Positions 6,469-14,447 of a DNA stretch of 34,720 bases are shown piece after piece. The DNA comes from Spirochaetia bacterium (GTDB lineage Bacteria > Spirochaetota > UBA4802 > UBA5550), in contig VFJS01000035.1 of NCBI GenBank assembly GCA_009885955.1, positions 1 to 34,720 on the forward strand. The letters run 5' to 3'. The notes beneath the pieces are model-generated. The model was not told the origin of the DNA. It saw only the letters and a program-made list of their open reading frames with translations, and ran no database searches. Positions within the stretch are counted from its first letter, which is position 1. Every line of letters starts with the position of its first letter. Position numbers and translations under genes: made by a program.

Positions 6469-7185
6469 TTACTTGAACACATGATAGAAGTAGCCGTATA
6501 AATAAAGCGCGAATCCGCCCACTATGAAAATCAGCATCTTTAAAATCAACGGGGCCCTTGTTCTGAAGAGTATATCAACAAGCCCGATGGTTATCCCGAA
6601 AAATGATGCTGCAACACCGGCGGCTGTATAATCAAAGTTCAGAAAGTAAAATACGGAACCTGTGATGCCCAGCCCGATTATCACATCCACTGCGTCTATC
6701 AGCCGGATTACCCCGAAAGTTGCGCCAACCCTCTCCCTGCCATATTCTCCGGCCTGATGCTCAGGTTTGAAATATCTCCTTTTGGTCTCATCCAGCCAAT
6801 TCTTTTTATTAGATTGACCAATCTTTCTGCCAGGTTGGCCAATTCCATAATTCTTATTAATTAATTTTATTACTTCTTTCGCAGGGATAGTTGAAAAATA
6901 ATCTGACCTTTCGATAAATTTTTCTGAAAAGTCTGATGATCTGCCGGTCCCGACGCTCTTTTCAATATTTATTTTGCCGTCCTTGATGATGGAATAGAAT
7001 GGACTGCCCCCCTCTTCGCTCACCTCAACATAAAGCCTGACAAGTTTGGTTTTAACATTATAATCAACGCGCAGATAATCGTTATTATCTGCCGTTGTAT
7101 ATAATGTCCTCTGATAATTCCTTATTTCTGAGGGGCGCTTTTTCCAGGAAAGCTGTTGTTGACTATCGTTTTTTTTTGTTCCCAA
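6469..7185 (-). CDS. Unknown protein with C-terminal membrane helices
   Basis: A 238-residue protein I do not recognise. Residues 1-155 are soluble and charged, including a segment with alternating strands (LVRLYVEVSEEGG, FYSIIKDGKINIEK). The C-terminus has three hydrophobic helices at roughly 160-180, 185-205 and 212-235. No ATG is available at the N-terminus. The frame opens with a TTG at 7185 without a clear ribosome binding site, so the start is uncertain. Same strand as the genes on both sides, with a 265-base spacer (7186-7450) upstream that is pyrimidine-rich on the plus strand and shows no gene. Confidence 0.6.
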   Translation of the reverse strand: MGTKKNDSQQQLSWKKRPSEIRNYQRTLYTTADNNDYLRVDYNVKTKLVRLYVEVSEEGGSPFYSIIKDGKINIEKSVGTGRSSDFSEKFIERSDYFSTIPAKEVIKLINKNYGIGQPGRKIGQSNKKNWLDETKRRYFKPEHQAGEYGRERVGATFGVIRLIDAVDVIIGLGITGSVFYFLNFDYTAAGVAASFFGITIGLVDILFRTRAPLILKMLIFIVGGFALYLYGYFYHVFK

Positions 7186-7450
7186 TGTAATACTGTCAAT
7201 TAGTTATAGTAATAGATTGAATTAATGGGAATCAATCTTTTCAAAGGCCTGTTAAAGTTTCTTTTTATGGCGATTCTGCCTTCTTCTCTTTTTTCTTTTA
7301 TGGTTAGCAATTTTTCTTCTCTTTCTCTTTTTACCGCAAGGCATAAAACTCTCCTCTGTTTAAAATATTTCATTTTTCTCCCGCATATGTTCATTGGCGG
7401 CATCCCGGGAATATGCATGGCCGCGGGAATCTTATTTTTTCATCATCCGG

Positions 7451-8341
7451 TTAATCCAGATTATTGATATCTTCCTTTAAATGCTTATCGCTTTTTTTAT
7501 CATCAAGATAAATAGGAAATATGTTTTTGTCTGATGAAACGATGACCTTTATTTTATCCGATATTTTATCGATATAGATATATTTCAAAATATCGTGATT
7601 CTCCTTAATCAGCTTCGACATTTCAATAAGCTTTTCATACTTCTGCCTGTCAAGAAGTTTGTCCTGGGATATCTTCCCTTCCAGGGACTTCACCAGCATC
7701 TCATTCTTCTTATCTATCTCCCGTATCCTGGCAATATGGCGTAGCCCGTCATCATACGTCTTTGCATCGGGGACGATTATTCTCCCGGGTATGTCAAAAG
7801 CGAGTATATCAATCCCGGCCTGTTCATACTTTATCTTCATTCTGCCCTGCATATTTCCGTTTATTGACTCTCTGTCATTGCTGATAGCATACCCGCGGTA
7901 TACCGGTGTCATGTACCGGTTCAACTCATCTATCATCAGATATTTTATACCATTCCTGATATCATCTTCCAGTTCGGAAAAGCCCTTCCCCAGCTTGGTA
8001 AAGGACGTGAATTTTTCCAGATTGATTTTATATATGACCGTGTAAAATATCTTAAAAAAATAGATATCCCCCTTCAGCCCTTCAAGCCCCGGAACCTGTA
8101 AAATCATTTCAACATCGAGAGTTTTTTTCAGCTGGAGCTGATACATGGAAAACCACCAGGGGAAAGCGGCCTGCCATACAAAATTATTCCTCCCATGGAC
8201 TATTTTTACAATTTTATTATTTCTCAGGTCCTCGATGACGCACAATCTGTCGCTCTCAATATTAAGGAGAGAAAAAAAATAAAAATATCCTCCGACAATT
8301 AAAAGAAATATGATAAATTTAAACGGGAAACTTCTCATCAT
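7451..8341 (-). CDS. Unknown membrane-anchored protein, possibly SPFH/band 7-like
   Basis: A 296-residue protein with one N-terminal membrane helix (FPFKFIIFLLIVGGYFYFF), then a soluble domain. The layout of an early helix, a beta-rich stretch to about residue 115, a helical stretch beyond 120 and the RIREIDKKNEMLVKSLEGKIS region recalls band 7 (SPFH) proteins, but I see no decisive motif. GGGA lies upstream of the double ATG at 8341/8338. It directly follows hfq (14-base gap) on the same strand, so the two may be co-transcribed. The function call is a guess by layout. Confidence 0.55.
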   Translation of the reverse strand: MMRSFPFKFIIFLLIVGGYFYFFSLLNIESDRLCVIEDLRNNKIVKIVHGRNNFVWQAAFPWWFSMYQLQLKKTLDVEMILQVPGLEGLKGDIYFFKIFYTVIYKINLEKFTSFTKLGKGFSELEDDIRNGIKYLMIDELNRYMTPVYRGYAISNDRESINGNMQGRMKIKYEQAGIDILAFDIPGRIIVPDAKTYDDGLRHIARIREIDKKNEMLVKSLEGKISQDKLLDRQKYEKLIEMSKLIKENHDILKYIYIDKISDKIKVIVSSDKNIFPIYLDDKKSDKHLKEDINNLD

Positions 8342-8355
8342 TATTTTCCCGGAAA

Positions 8356-8595
8356 CTATTGCGGATTTTCATCATTTTTATACGGGATGGGCCTTGTCGG
8401 TGCAAGTGTGGATATGGCATGCTTGTAAATCAGGTTCTGTTTCTTATCGACATTCAGCAAAATAGTGAAAGTATCAAAACTGAGGACATGGCCCTTAATC
8501 GGGACCCCGTTCATAAGATAGATTGTGATTTCCACCTTCTCCTTCCTGGCTATATTCAGGAAAACATCCTGTAGTGAACTCTGTTGTTTATTCAT
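8356..8595 (-). CDS. hfq: RNA chaperone Hfq
   Basis: A 79-residue Hfq. Sm1 is seen in LQDVFLNIARKEKVEITIYLMNG, with the Q of the proximal RNA site. Sm2 carries the diagnostic YKHAISTL motif. A short acidic/polar tail (RPIPYKNDENPQ) ends the protein. I chose the ATG at 8595 because AGGG lies 9 bases upstream and MNKQQSSLQDVF fits the family N-terminus; an upstream open frame to 8697 is not needed. Hfq hexamers pair small RNAs with mRNA targets. It lies 77 bases after miaA, as in the widespread miaA-hfq arrangement. Confidence 0.95.
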   Translation of the reverse strand: MNKQQSSLQDVFLNIARKEKVEITIYLMNGVPIKGHVLSFDTFTILLNVDKKQNLIYKHAISTLAPTRPIPYKNDENPQ

Positions 8596-8672
8596 ATCTG
8601 ACATCCCTGAAATTAGTTTAATACAAACAGCCGAATAATTATTATAATACCAATTATATATGCAATGAATAA

Positions 8673-9587
8673 TTAACCATGAAATCTGTTCAACCATTTT
8701 TCAACAAAATTGAAGATTTTATCGTATTCCGAGGGCTTGAACCAGTTTATTTTACTGTTCTTTCTGAACCAGGTCATCTGTCTTTTTGCGTATTTTCTGG
8801 TTTCAATCTTTATCCTGTCAACCGCCTCGGCAATGGTTTTTTTCCCGTCTATATATTCATTAATCTCAAAATATCCAATCGATTTCATGGAATTCAAATC
8901 CGGCCCGTATCCCATGTTTCTCAATGAAATGACTTCATCAATGAAGCCCTTTTTAATCATTCCATCGACCCTGGTATCAATCCTCTCCCTGATTATATCC
9001 CTGTCATCATGCAGTCCCAGGTAGAGAGTCCTGTCGGATTCATGCCCGCTGTTCAATTCGTGGTAAGAGCTGATCGGCCTCCCGGTCTGCCTGAATACTT
9101 CCAGGCCCCTTAATATCCTCTGCCTGTCATTGGGATGAATCCTCCCTGCAAAAATACTATCAACCAGCAGTAATTCATTATAGAGGGCTTCTACACCCTT
9201 ATTCACAATCTCCAGGAGGAGATTTTCCCGAATCTCTCTGTTAATAGAAGGTATCTCTGCCAGCCCCATAAAAAATGAATTTATATAAAGCCCGGTGCCC
9301 CCTACAAAAAATGGAATCCTGCCTGCTGCTGATATTTCGTCTGACGCTGCAACAGCAGATCTGCAGAAGTCGCCTGCGGTAAACTGAGAGTCCGGTTCGA
9401 TAATATCAATAAGATGGTGCCTGACTTTTTTTCTCAGTCCGGCCCCGGGTTTGCTGCTGCCTATATCAAGATATTTGTAAACCTGGATAGAATCTGCTGA
9501 TATTATTTCAAAGATGCCCCTGGCCAGCTCAACAGCCAAATCAGTTTTGCCTGATGCCGTAGGCCCGGCTAAGACTAATGCGTTAAT
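8673..9587 (-). CDS. miaA: tRNA dimethylallyltransferase MiaA, apparently with an ATT start codon
   Basis: MiaA adds dimethylallyl to A37 of tRNAs reading UNN codons. The P-loop GPTASGKTD, ISADSIQVYKYLDIGSSKP, the HHLIDIIEP block and FVGGTGLYI are all present, and the length (about 304 residues) is typical. No ATG, GTG or TTG exists in frame between the rpoZ stop (9603-9605) and the P-loop. The first ordinary start, TTG 9539, would delete the P-loop. The best candidate is ATT at 9585-9587, with GGAG 8 bases upstream, giving INALVLAGPTASGKT, seven residues before the GPT as in relatives. A sequence error, or read-through from rpoZ whose stop is in the same frame, are alternatives. Confidence 0.9.
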   Translation of the reverse strand: MNALVLAGPTASGKTDLAVELARGIFEIISADSIQVYKYLDIGSSKPGAGLRKKVRHHLIDIIEPDSQFTAGDFCRSAVAASDEISAAGRIPFFVGGTGLYINSFFMGLAEIPSINREIRENLLLEIVNKGVEALYNELLLVDSIFAGRIHPNDRQRILRGLEVFRQTGRPISSYHELNSGHESDRTLYLGLHDDRDIIRERIDTRVDGMIKKGFIDEVISLRNMGYGPDLNSMKSIGYFEINEYIDGKKTIAEAVDRIKIETRKYAKRQMTWFRKNSKINWFKPSEYDKIFNFVEKWLNRFHG

Positions 9588-9602
9588 ATATTCAACTCCG
9601 TG

Positions 9603-9827
9603 TTACTGCACTTCAGAGTCAGATTTTTCACCTGCTTCGGCGTCATATACAAATTTTATTTTATCATTAAGCATGAGCTTGATGATATTTGGAACAACCT
9701 TCCAGTTCGTATTACTCTCAGGATAATCCCTGATATTGGCAACCTTGTCCACTGTCTTCATCATCGCTTTTGTCAGAATGTAACGGTTATTGCTGTATGT
9801 TAATAGACTGTCCAATGGTATAATCAA
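9603..9827 (-). CDS. rpoZ: RNA polymerase omega subunit
   Basis: A 74-residue omega subunit, recognised by MIIPLDSLLTYSNNRYILTKAMMKTVDKV, where the helix that clamps beta-prime occurs, and by its position directly after gmk, the classic gmk-rpoZ order. The start is a TTG at 9827 with GGAGGG five bases upstream, a strong ribosome binding site that overlaps the end of gmk. The C-terminal part (IKFVYDAEAGEKSDSEVQ) is short and acidic. It shares its reading frame with the miaA gene that follows. Confidence 0.85.
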   Translation of the reverse strand: MIIPLDSLLTYSNNRYILTKAMMKTVDKVANIRDYPESNTNWKVVPNIIKLMLNDKIKFVYDAEAGEKSDSEVQ

Positions 9828-9828
9828 A

Positions 9829-10434
9829 TCAACCCTCCATGCTGCTCATTAAACTTTTTGTTCTATCTTTTCTGCACTGTTCGGCAGTTATAATTGCAGA
9901 TATCTGCTTCGAAGCTATTTCAAGATTGTCATTCATGACAATGTAGTCATAATTTTCAAATTCCTTCATCTCATCTATGGCATTTTTCAGCCTGATTTTT
10001 ATACTCTCTTCTGATTCCGATTTCCTGGTCCGCAGCCTCTCTTCCAGAATTTTTAATGATGGGGGGATGATAAAAATCAGAACTGGATTGCCCAATTTTA
10101 TCTTTAAAATTTTTCCACCCTGAACATCCACATCAAATATGGGAATATTTCCAATGCTGAAAATTCTGTCAATCTCTTTTTTCGTGGTGCCGTAATAGTT
10201 GTTGTGAACCAGGGCCCATTCGGCAAATTCGTCCTTTTCAATCATTCCCTTGAATTCTTCAATTGTGACAAAATTGTAGCTCCGTTTGGGCTTTTCCTCA
10301 CTCCTCATTTTTCTGGTAGTTGTTGATATAGAAAATTCAAGATTTGGATTATCGGAAAGTAATTTCTTAATGAGGGTGGTTTTCCCTGCGCCTGACGGAG
10401 CTGATATGACGACCTGGATGTTACTCTCCATCAT
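9829..10434 (-). CDS. gmk: Guanylate kinase
   Basis: A 201-residue guanylate kinase converting GMP to GDP with ATP. The P-loop is [16 protein letters not shown]. The GMP-binding region reads [21 protein letters not shown], where the usual GE-x-G-x-x-Y is replaced by [10 protein letters not shown], followed by [14 protein letters not shown] and [11 protein letters not shown], all expected for the family. The start (ATG 10434 or 10431) lies inside the 3' end of the remA-like gene, so translation is probably coupled. Confidence 0.93.
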   Translation of the reverse strand: MMESNIQVVISAPSGAGKTTLIKKLLSDNPNLEFSISTTTRKMRSEEKPKRSYNFVTIEEFKGMIEKDEFAEWALVHNNYYGTTKKEIDRIFSIGNIPIFDVDVQGGKILKIKLGNPVLIFIIPPSLKILEERLRTRKSESEESIKIRLKNAIDEMKEFENYDYIVMNDNLEIASKQISAIITAEQCRKDRTKSLMSSMEG

Positions 10435-10669
10435 TCATAAGCCTGTTTGATATTGTCTCGGGCTGCATTGCCGAGAGTATAATATGATTGCTGTCCATGA
10501 TAATTATCGCCCTTGTTTTTCTGCCATGGGTGGCATCTATAAGATAGTTATTCTCCTTTGCCTCGTCCCTTAGCCTCTTTCCCGATGCCGATGCCGGAGT
10601 TATAACAGCAATGACCCTTCCGGCCGCAACAGCATTGCCGAATCCAATGTTTATAAGAATAGTCTTCAC
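10421..10669 (-). CDS. remA: RemA/DUF370-like regulatory protein
   Basis: An 82-residue protein with the DUF370 pattern: [30 protein letters not shown] near the start, then [25 protein letters not shown]. In Bacillus, RemA is a DNA-binding activator of biofilm matrix and osmoprotection genes, and its homologues are very often found between yicC and gmk, as here. The start is a GTG at 10669 with a weak AGG upstream. Its last 14 bases overlap gmk. The family call is strong; the regulatory role in this organism is inference. Confidence 0.88.
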   Translation of the reverse strand: MKTILINIGFGNAVAAGRVIAVITPASASGKRLRDEAKENNYLIDATHGRKTRAIIIMDSNHIILSAMQPETISNRLMNDGE

Positions 10670-10679
10670 GACACTTTAC

Positions 10680-11546
10680 CTAAACTATATTTCTGCACTG
10701 TTCCCTTATCTTGTCAATATAATCCTTTACATATACTGTCAGCTGTGAAATTTCAGAGCTGTTGGATTTTGATGCAATGGTATTTATCTCCCTGAAAATC
10801 TCCTGTGAAAGAAAATCGAGTTTCCGTCCAGCCTGAACTTCTGAATCCATTATTGACCTGAACTTTTTCAAATGGTCATTTAAACGGACAATTTCTTCAT
10901 TAATATCCAGTTTCTCCCCGAGTATGGCAATTTCAGAATATATTCTGCTATCGTCAATCCTGTTTTTTAAAATACTCCTGATTTTCTGGTCCAGTTTCCC
11001 GATCTTATCCTTTTTCAGCTTTTTTGACAGCATCTTAATTGCTATAACTTTCTTTCCTATTTCCTTCAGTGACTTATTTATGTCAGATCTGATGGACACA
11101 CCCTCCTTTAACCTCATTGCAATGGTCCTTTTTATGGCGTCTCTCAGGACGGTCAGGATAATCTGATGGTATTCCTCGAATATAAAGCTGTTATTTTTCT
11201 GTGTGATACCGTCAAAATGAAGTATCGATTCCAGTTTCAGTTCATCACTGATACCCAGTTTCCGGCAGACCAGAGTCAGCTCATGGTAATAGGCTTCTAT
11301 GGCTTCGTGATTAAGTGAAAGCGGCGCCCTGTTCTTCCACTTAGTCAGTTCAACAAAAACCTCAATTTTACCCCTTGAAAAACTCTCCTTTAATATTTCA
11401 TCGAACATTTTTTCCATGTTTCTCAGGGACCGGGGAAGATTTATGTTAACTTCCATATATTTGGAATTGAGCGACTTGATTTCAACAGCAATGGAGAACT
11501 GGTCCGTTTTTTTTTCAGTAACGGCATAGCCTGTCATACTTTCCAT
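10680..11546 (-). CDS. yicC: YicC family endoribonuclease-type protein
   Basis: A 288-residue YicC protein. The family opening MESMTGYAVTEKKTDQFSIAVEIKSLNSKYMEVNI corresponds to the MTGFG ... E-x-RSVN-x-R-x-L-D pattern. The C-terminal DUF1732 block GRKLDFLSQEIFREINTIASKS is also present. E. coli YicC acts in small RNA turnover and is reported as an endoribonuclease. It lies 8 bases downstream of cheD and 10 bases upstream of remA, so it belongs to the same transcript. Length is normal. Confidence 0.92.
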   Translation of the reverse strand: MESMTGYAVTEKKTDQFSIAVEIKSLNSKYMEVNINLPRSLRNMEKMFDEILKESFSRGKIEVFVELTKWKNRAPLSLNHEAIEAYYHELTLVCRKLGISDELKLESILHFDGITQKNNSFIFEEYHQIILTVLRDAIKRTIAMRLKEGVSIRSDINKSLKEIGKKVIAIKMLSKKLKKDKIGKLDQKIRSILKNRIDDSRIYSEIAILGEKLDINEEIVRLNDHLKKFRSIMDSEVQAGRKLDFLSQEIFREINTIASKSNSSEISQLTVYVKDYIDKIREQCRNIV

Positions 11547-11554
11547 TCAGTAAC

Positions 11555-12034
11555 CTAAAGAACCTTTATAGCGACATTTCTTGATTTCACTTTAACTTCG
11601 CCCGTCTCAAGATAAAAATCTATTGTCCTTCCATAATTGCCGCCCACATCCTCGGAGACAATATCAATATCCATCCCCTTCAACACTTCCTTTACCTTGA
11701 CTATGTTGTTCTTCCCGATCTCGGACATCATGCTGCTGTCGGAAAACTGAAACATGGTCGCTCCGCCCACAATTTTTGCGATGATGTTCTTCTTTTTAAT
11801 CCCTTTTTTTTCAAGCTCTTCAATAAAAAGCGGAATAGCTGTATCGGCATATTTTTTTCTGGACGATTCCGTGTTGACCCTCACCGGCAGCATAATATGG
11901 GATATCCCGCCGGTTTTACTCTTTGGATCATAGAGGCATATTCCGACACAGGAGCCGAGAATGGTCCTCAGGATATTCGGGGATTGAGATATCCCCAGAT
12001 CGGCAATTCCAACATTGATTAACGAAAAATCCAT
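11555..12034 (-). CDS. cheD: Chemoreceptor glutamine deamidase CheD
   Basis: A 159-residue CheD. The catalytic cysteine is C29 in TILGSCVGICLYD and the histidine is H46 in TGGISHIMLP. KIVGGATMF follows as in relatives. CheD deamidates specific glutamines of chemoreceptors and, in some bacteria, partners CheC-type phosphatases. Its ATG overlaps the cheR stop in a TAATG arrangement, so the two are translationally coupled; both act on receptor side chains. Confidence 0.93.
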   Translation of the reverse strand: MDFSLINVGIADLGISQSPNILRTILGSCVGICLYDPKSKTGGISHIMLPVRVNTESSRKKYADTAIPLFIEELEKKGIKKKNIIAKIVGGATMFQFSDSSMMSEIGKNNIVKVKEVLKGMDIDIVSEDVGGNYGRTIDFYLETGEVKVKSRNVAIKVL

Positions 12035-12888
12035 TATTTTCTCTCCGGCACAGGCACATATACTGGCGATTCTAAAATTTTTTTATATGAAAATTCTTCA
12101 GATATAGAGTGAAGTGTTTCCGAATGCCCTATGAAGAGGTAACCATCCTTATTAATACTGTTGTAAAAATCATGTATCAGCCTCTTCTGATGCATCTTGT
12201 CAAAGTATATCATTACATTTCTACAAAAAATTATATCCATATCTTTCTGAAAGGGAGTTTTAAAAAAATTGAGGTATCCGAAATCCACAAGGCTTTTGAG
12301 TTCATTTTTAACAATATACGTGGCAGGGTCATCCTTCTTCTGAGTAAAATATTTTGATAACAGGTTGGCAGGTACTTTCTCAATCCTTCTCCCTGAATAT
12401 TCTCCAATTTTTGCATATTCAAGGACAGTAGGCGCTATATCTGAAGCAATTATTTTAATATTCCATCCCTGGAACAGGTTCATTTTTTCAAGTATGCATA
12501 TGGCAATTGTATATGGCTCCTCACCGGTTGAGCAGGCAGCGCTCCATATGCGGAGGCGTTTCTCCTTTTTGGTCTTTGCAATCTCCGGAAGGCAGAAATC
12601 CGACAGGGCCTCAAACTGCCTTTCATTCCGGAAAAAATATGTTTCATTGGTGGAGACTACATCAATAAGGTCTTCATACTCCTTTTTCTTCTCTTCGCCC
12701 ATGATGCTCTGGAGATAGTTAAAATAGTCCGAAAACTCTTCAAGATTGAGACTCTGAAGCCTCTTTCTCAGCCTGTTTGAAAGAAGGGTAAGTTTAGTCT
12801 CCTTTAAGAATATCCCGCTTTCCTTATAAATCAGGTCGGCGAATTTGCTAAATTCCTCAACGGTGAGCCTTTTAATGTTAAAATCCAT
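12034..12888 (-). CDS. cheR: Chemotaxis protein methyltransferase CheR
   Basis: A 284-residue CheR that methylates receptor glutamates using S-adenosylmethionine. An N-terminal helical domain precedes the SAM-binding core, with SAACSTGEEPYTIA, IIASDI and DIIFCRNVMIYFD. I place the start at ATG 12888 because GAGGT lies 10 bases upstream and MDFNIKRLTVEEF fits the family. The longer frame to 12948 begins with a TTG that is the first three bases of the -35 box of its promoter. First gene of the cheR-cheD-yicC-remA-gmk-rpoZ-miaA run. Confidence 0.95.
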   Translation of the reverse strand: MDFNIKRLTVEEFSKFADLIYKESGIFLKETKLTLLSNRLRKRLQSLNLEEFSDYFNYLQSIMGEEKKKEYEDLIDVVSTNETYFFRNERQFEALSDFCLPEIAKTKKEKRLRIWSAACSTGEEPYTIAICILEKMNLFQGWNIKIIASDIAPTVLEYAKIGEYSGRRIEKVPANLLSKYFTQKKDDPATYIVKNELKSLVDFGYLNFFKTPFQKDMDIIFCRNVMIYFDKMHQKRLIHDFYNSINKDGYLFIGHSETLHSISEEFSYKKILESPVYVPVPERK

Positions 12889-12919
12889 CAATGCAATAAC
12901 CTCATTTTTATTGATTATA

Positions 12920-12948
12920 ATTTTATTAAATCTATGAATAATTGTCAA
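12920..12948 (-). promoter_or_regulatory. sigma-70-type promoter for cheR and the housekeeping run
   Basis: Minus-strand TTGACA (12943-12948), 17-base spacer, TAAAAT (12920-12925). Predicted transcription start near 12913, about 25 bases before the cheR ATG at 12888. A perfect -35 with consensus spacing. It also decides the cheR start, since the longer frame would begin inside it. Confidence 0.65.
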
Positions 12949-13032
12949 TAATTATTCAGACCGCCTGTATTTTATGATCATCTTTATAAAAAAAATTTTA
13001 ATGTAATAAACTTATTCAGTCTGAAAAAAAAT

Positions 13033-13188
13033 TGCTCACGGATTTTCACGGATGAATATTAATCTAAATGCCTATTATACGTCGGGGGTGATTTATCATT
13101 GAATACTGGATACAGACCTCAAGTTACAGGGAAAGTTTATGAAAAGAATATTAAAAAACCTGTGAACATCCGTGTAAATCCGTGAGCA
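13033..13188. repeat. Foldback element with CACGGAT-type arms
   Basis: The arms at 13033-13054 and 13167-13188 are 22-base inverted repeats with one mismatch (cores CTCACGGATTTTCACGG and CCGTGTAAATCCGTGAG). The 112 bases between them are AT-rich with no gene. CACGGAT-type foldback sequences are common dispersed intergenic repeats in many bacteria. This is the main content of the 12949-13253 spacer between cheR and the flagellar operon. Confidence 0.7.
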
Positions 13189-13210
13189 GATATTTCTAAC
13201 CGGGTAATAA

Positions 13211-13251
13211 CAGAAAACCGGTATATTGTGACAGACAATGCTAAATACCGG
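13211..13251 (-). terminator. Intrinsic terminator at the end of the flagellar operon
   Basis: On the minus strand CCGGTAT ... ATACCGG (7-bp stem, 13245-13251 with 13218-13224) encloses a nested ATTGT/ACAAT stem and is followed by TTTTCTG. It begins three bases after the stop of the last flagellar-cluster gene, which fits an intrinsic terminator. Confidence 0.6.
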
Positions 13252-13253
13252 CC

Positions 13254-14075
13254 CTATCTCGAATTTCCAAGATTCAGTACCAGCTTTATTTCACCCAGAG
13301 GAATTCCTGAATATTTAGATAAATCCTCGGCAGCAAAACCCCTGCCATTGAGCTCCCTGATCAGCGCATATTTATTATCAGATTTTTCAAAAAGCGTTAT
13401 GAGCCCTTCACCGGCAATAGTGTCATCGTCCGAATCCTGACCAGGGGCATCTCCGTCATCTGCATTGCTTTTTACATCCAATTCTGCAACATCAATTTCT
13501 ATTTTTTCTATTATTTCATTATCAGATGTGTTGTCAATTCCTCTTCCCATAGCCAGAATGCCTTCGTCCACCGTAGGCTTTTCCGGGCCCATACCCCCCT
13601 TAACATCATCAACTGAATCAGCAATTTCCCCATCTTCAACTTTATGGAAAACATTTCTCGCCCTGTCTATATAATTCATGGAAGCTTCAATCAACTTACT
13701 GAAGACTGGCTGGCCATCGGGACGGGATCCGCCGGCCGGTTTTTCCCTGCCTGAGACCTGTTCTTCTTCACTGTTACTTTTTGTCTTCCTGTAATTTTTT
13801 GCATTCACCATGACTTTATCATCAATGCACGTGACATCAACACCGCCTGTCCCTCCAGCTTTTTCCAGGAGCTTTTTCATTGTTGAAATCCTGTTTTCAA
13901 GAATTGATATATTCCTCTCAGCAGTGGAGTTGAACTCTATCATGATCTCATCCATTATCTTCCTCAGCTTTTTTTCCCTGAACTGAGAGGCAGTCTTCTC
14001 AAGCTTGAGGCTGATGACCAGGTAAAAGATGACCCACATGAATATATTTATGACAATAAGAATAAAAAACTGCAT
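13254..14075 (-). CDS. Membrane-anchored protein with DUF6115-like C-terminus, end of flagellar operon
   Basis: A 273-residue protein. An N-terminal membrane helix (FFILIVINIFMWVIFYLVISL) is followed by a coiled-coil-like stretch (about 24-75), a long low-complexity acidic middle and a C-terminal helix-turn-helix-like segment (LNGRGFAAEDLSKYSGIPLGEIKLVLNL). The same plan, an early helix and a GLSxEEIAKxLxxxxGEVxLxLNL-type end, is seen in DUF6115 proteins near flagellar genes in other phyla. AAGGAG precedes the ATG. Function unknown. The operon position suggests a link to motility or cell-envelope placement, by inference. Confidence 0.7.
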   Translation of the reverse strand: MQFFILIVINIFMWVIFYLVISLKLEKTASQFREKKLRKIMDEIMIEFNSTAERNISILENRISTMKKLLEKAGGTGGVDVTCIDDKVMVNAKNYRKTKSNSEEEQVSGREKPAGGSRPDGQPVFSKLIEASMNYIDRARNVFHKVEDGEIADSVDDVKGGMGPEKPTVDEGILAMGRGIDNTSDNEIIEKIEIDVAELDVKSNADDGDAPGQDSDDDTIAGEGLITLFEKSDNKYALIRELNGRGFAAEDLSKYSGIPLGEIKLVLNLGNSR

Positions 14076-14108
14076 TATGTCTCCTTGAATCCCATAAAAA
14101 AATACTGA

Positions 14109-14435
14109 TCATTTAAAAATATCAATAATTCTCCCCATCCTGTCATCTGAGGAATATTTTTTTTCTTTCGGTTCATCCTTTTTCTTTTCACCTGATTTCT
14201 GCATCTTCTCTTTCAGCTGTTTCTGTTTTCTCCCGCTTTCATCTTCCCGTATGGATGATTGATCTCCTTTTTTTGTTTCATCAACCTTTTCGTTTGCAAT
14301 TCTTGCCTTGTCTGCTGATTCCTTATCCAGCAGGTGCTGCTGGTCATGTATGGCCATGGATTTATTGTGTTCGGTTTTACCGATTTCATGGAGCTGTGAG
14401 ATATTGGTCTGCAGATCTATCGGCTTTATTGACAT
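14109..14435 (-). CDS. Small charged protein of the spirochaete flagellar cluster, unknown function
   Basis: A 108-residue hydrophilic protein. The start MSIKPIDLQTNISQLHEIGK looks conserved-type, while the rest is mostly Lys/Glu/Asp and probably disordered or coiled-coil, ending in DDRMGRIIDIFK. GGGAGG lies upstream of the ATG at 14435. It sits between fapA and the DUF6115-like gene. Similar small proteins with an MSI(K/Q)P-x-DLQ start occur, to my recollection, next to fapA in other spirochaetes. I cannot assign a function. Confidence 0.65.
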   Translation of the reverse strand: MSIKPIDLQTNISQLHEIGKTEHNKSMAIHDQQHLLDKESADKARIANEKVDETKKGDQSSIREDESGRKQKQLKEKMQKSGEKKKDEPKEKKYSSDDRMGRIIDIFK

Positions 14436-14447
14436 GAGTCAGCCTCC

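Noticed and set aside
7200-7467. Overlapping small frames on both strands
   Set aside because: They lie in a homopurine/homopyrimidine-biased spacer and lack homology-like features and ribosome binding sites.
9537-9539. TTG at 9539 as the miaA start
   Set aside because: It would remove the ATP/DMAPP-binding P-loop GPTASGKT, which is encoded intact just upstream.
13082-13183. Short plus-strand frame inside the CACGGAT foldback element
   Set aside because: About 28 codons ending in the right arm, with no recognisable similarity and no ribosome binding site.
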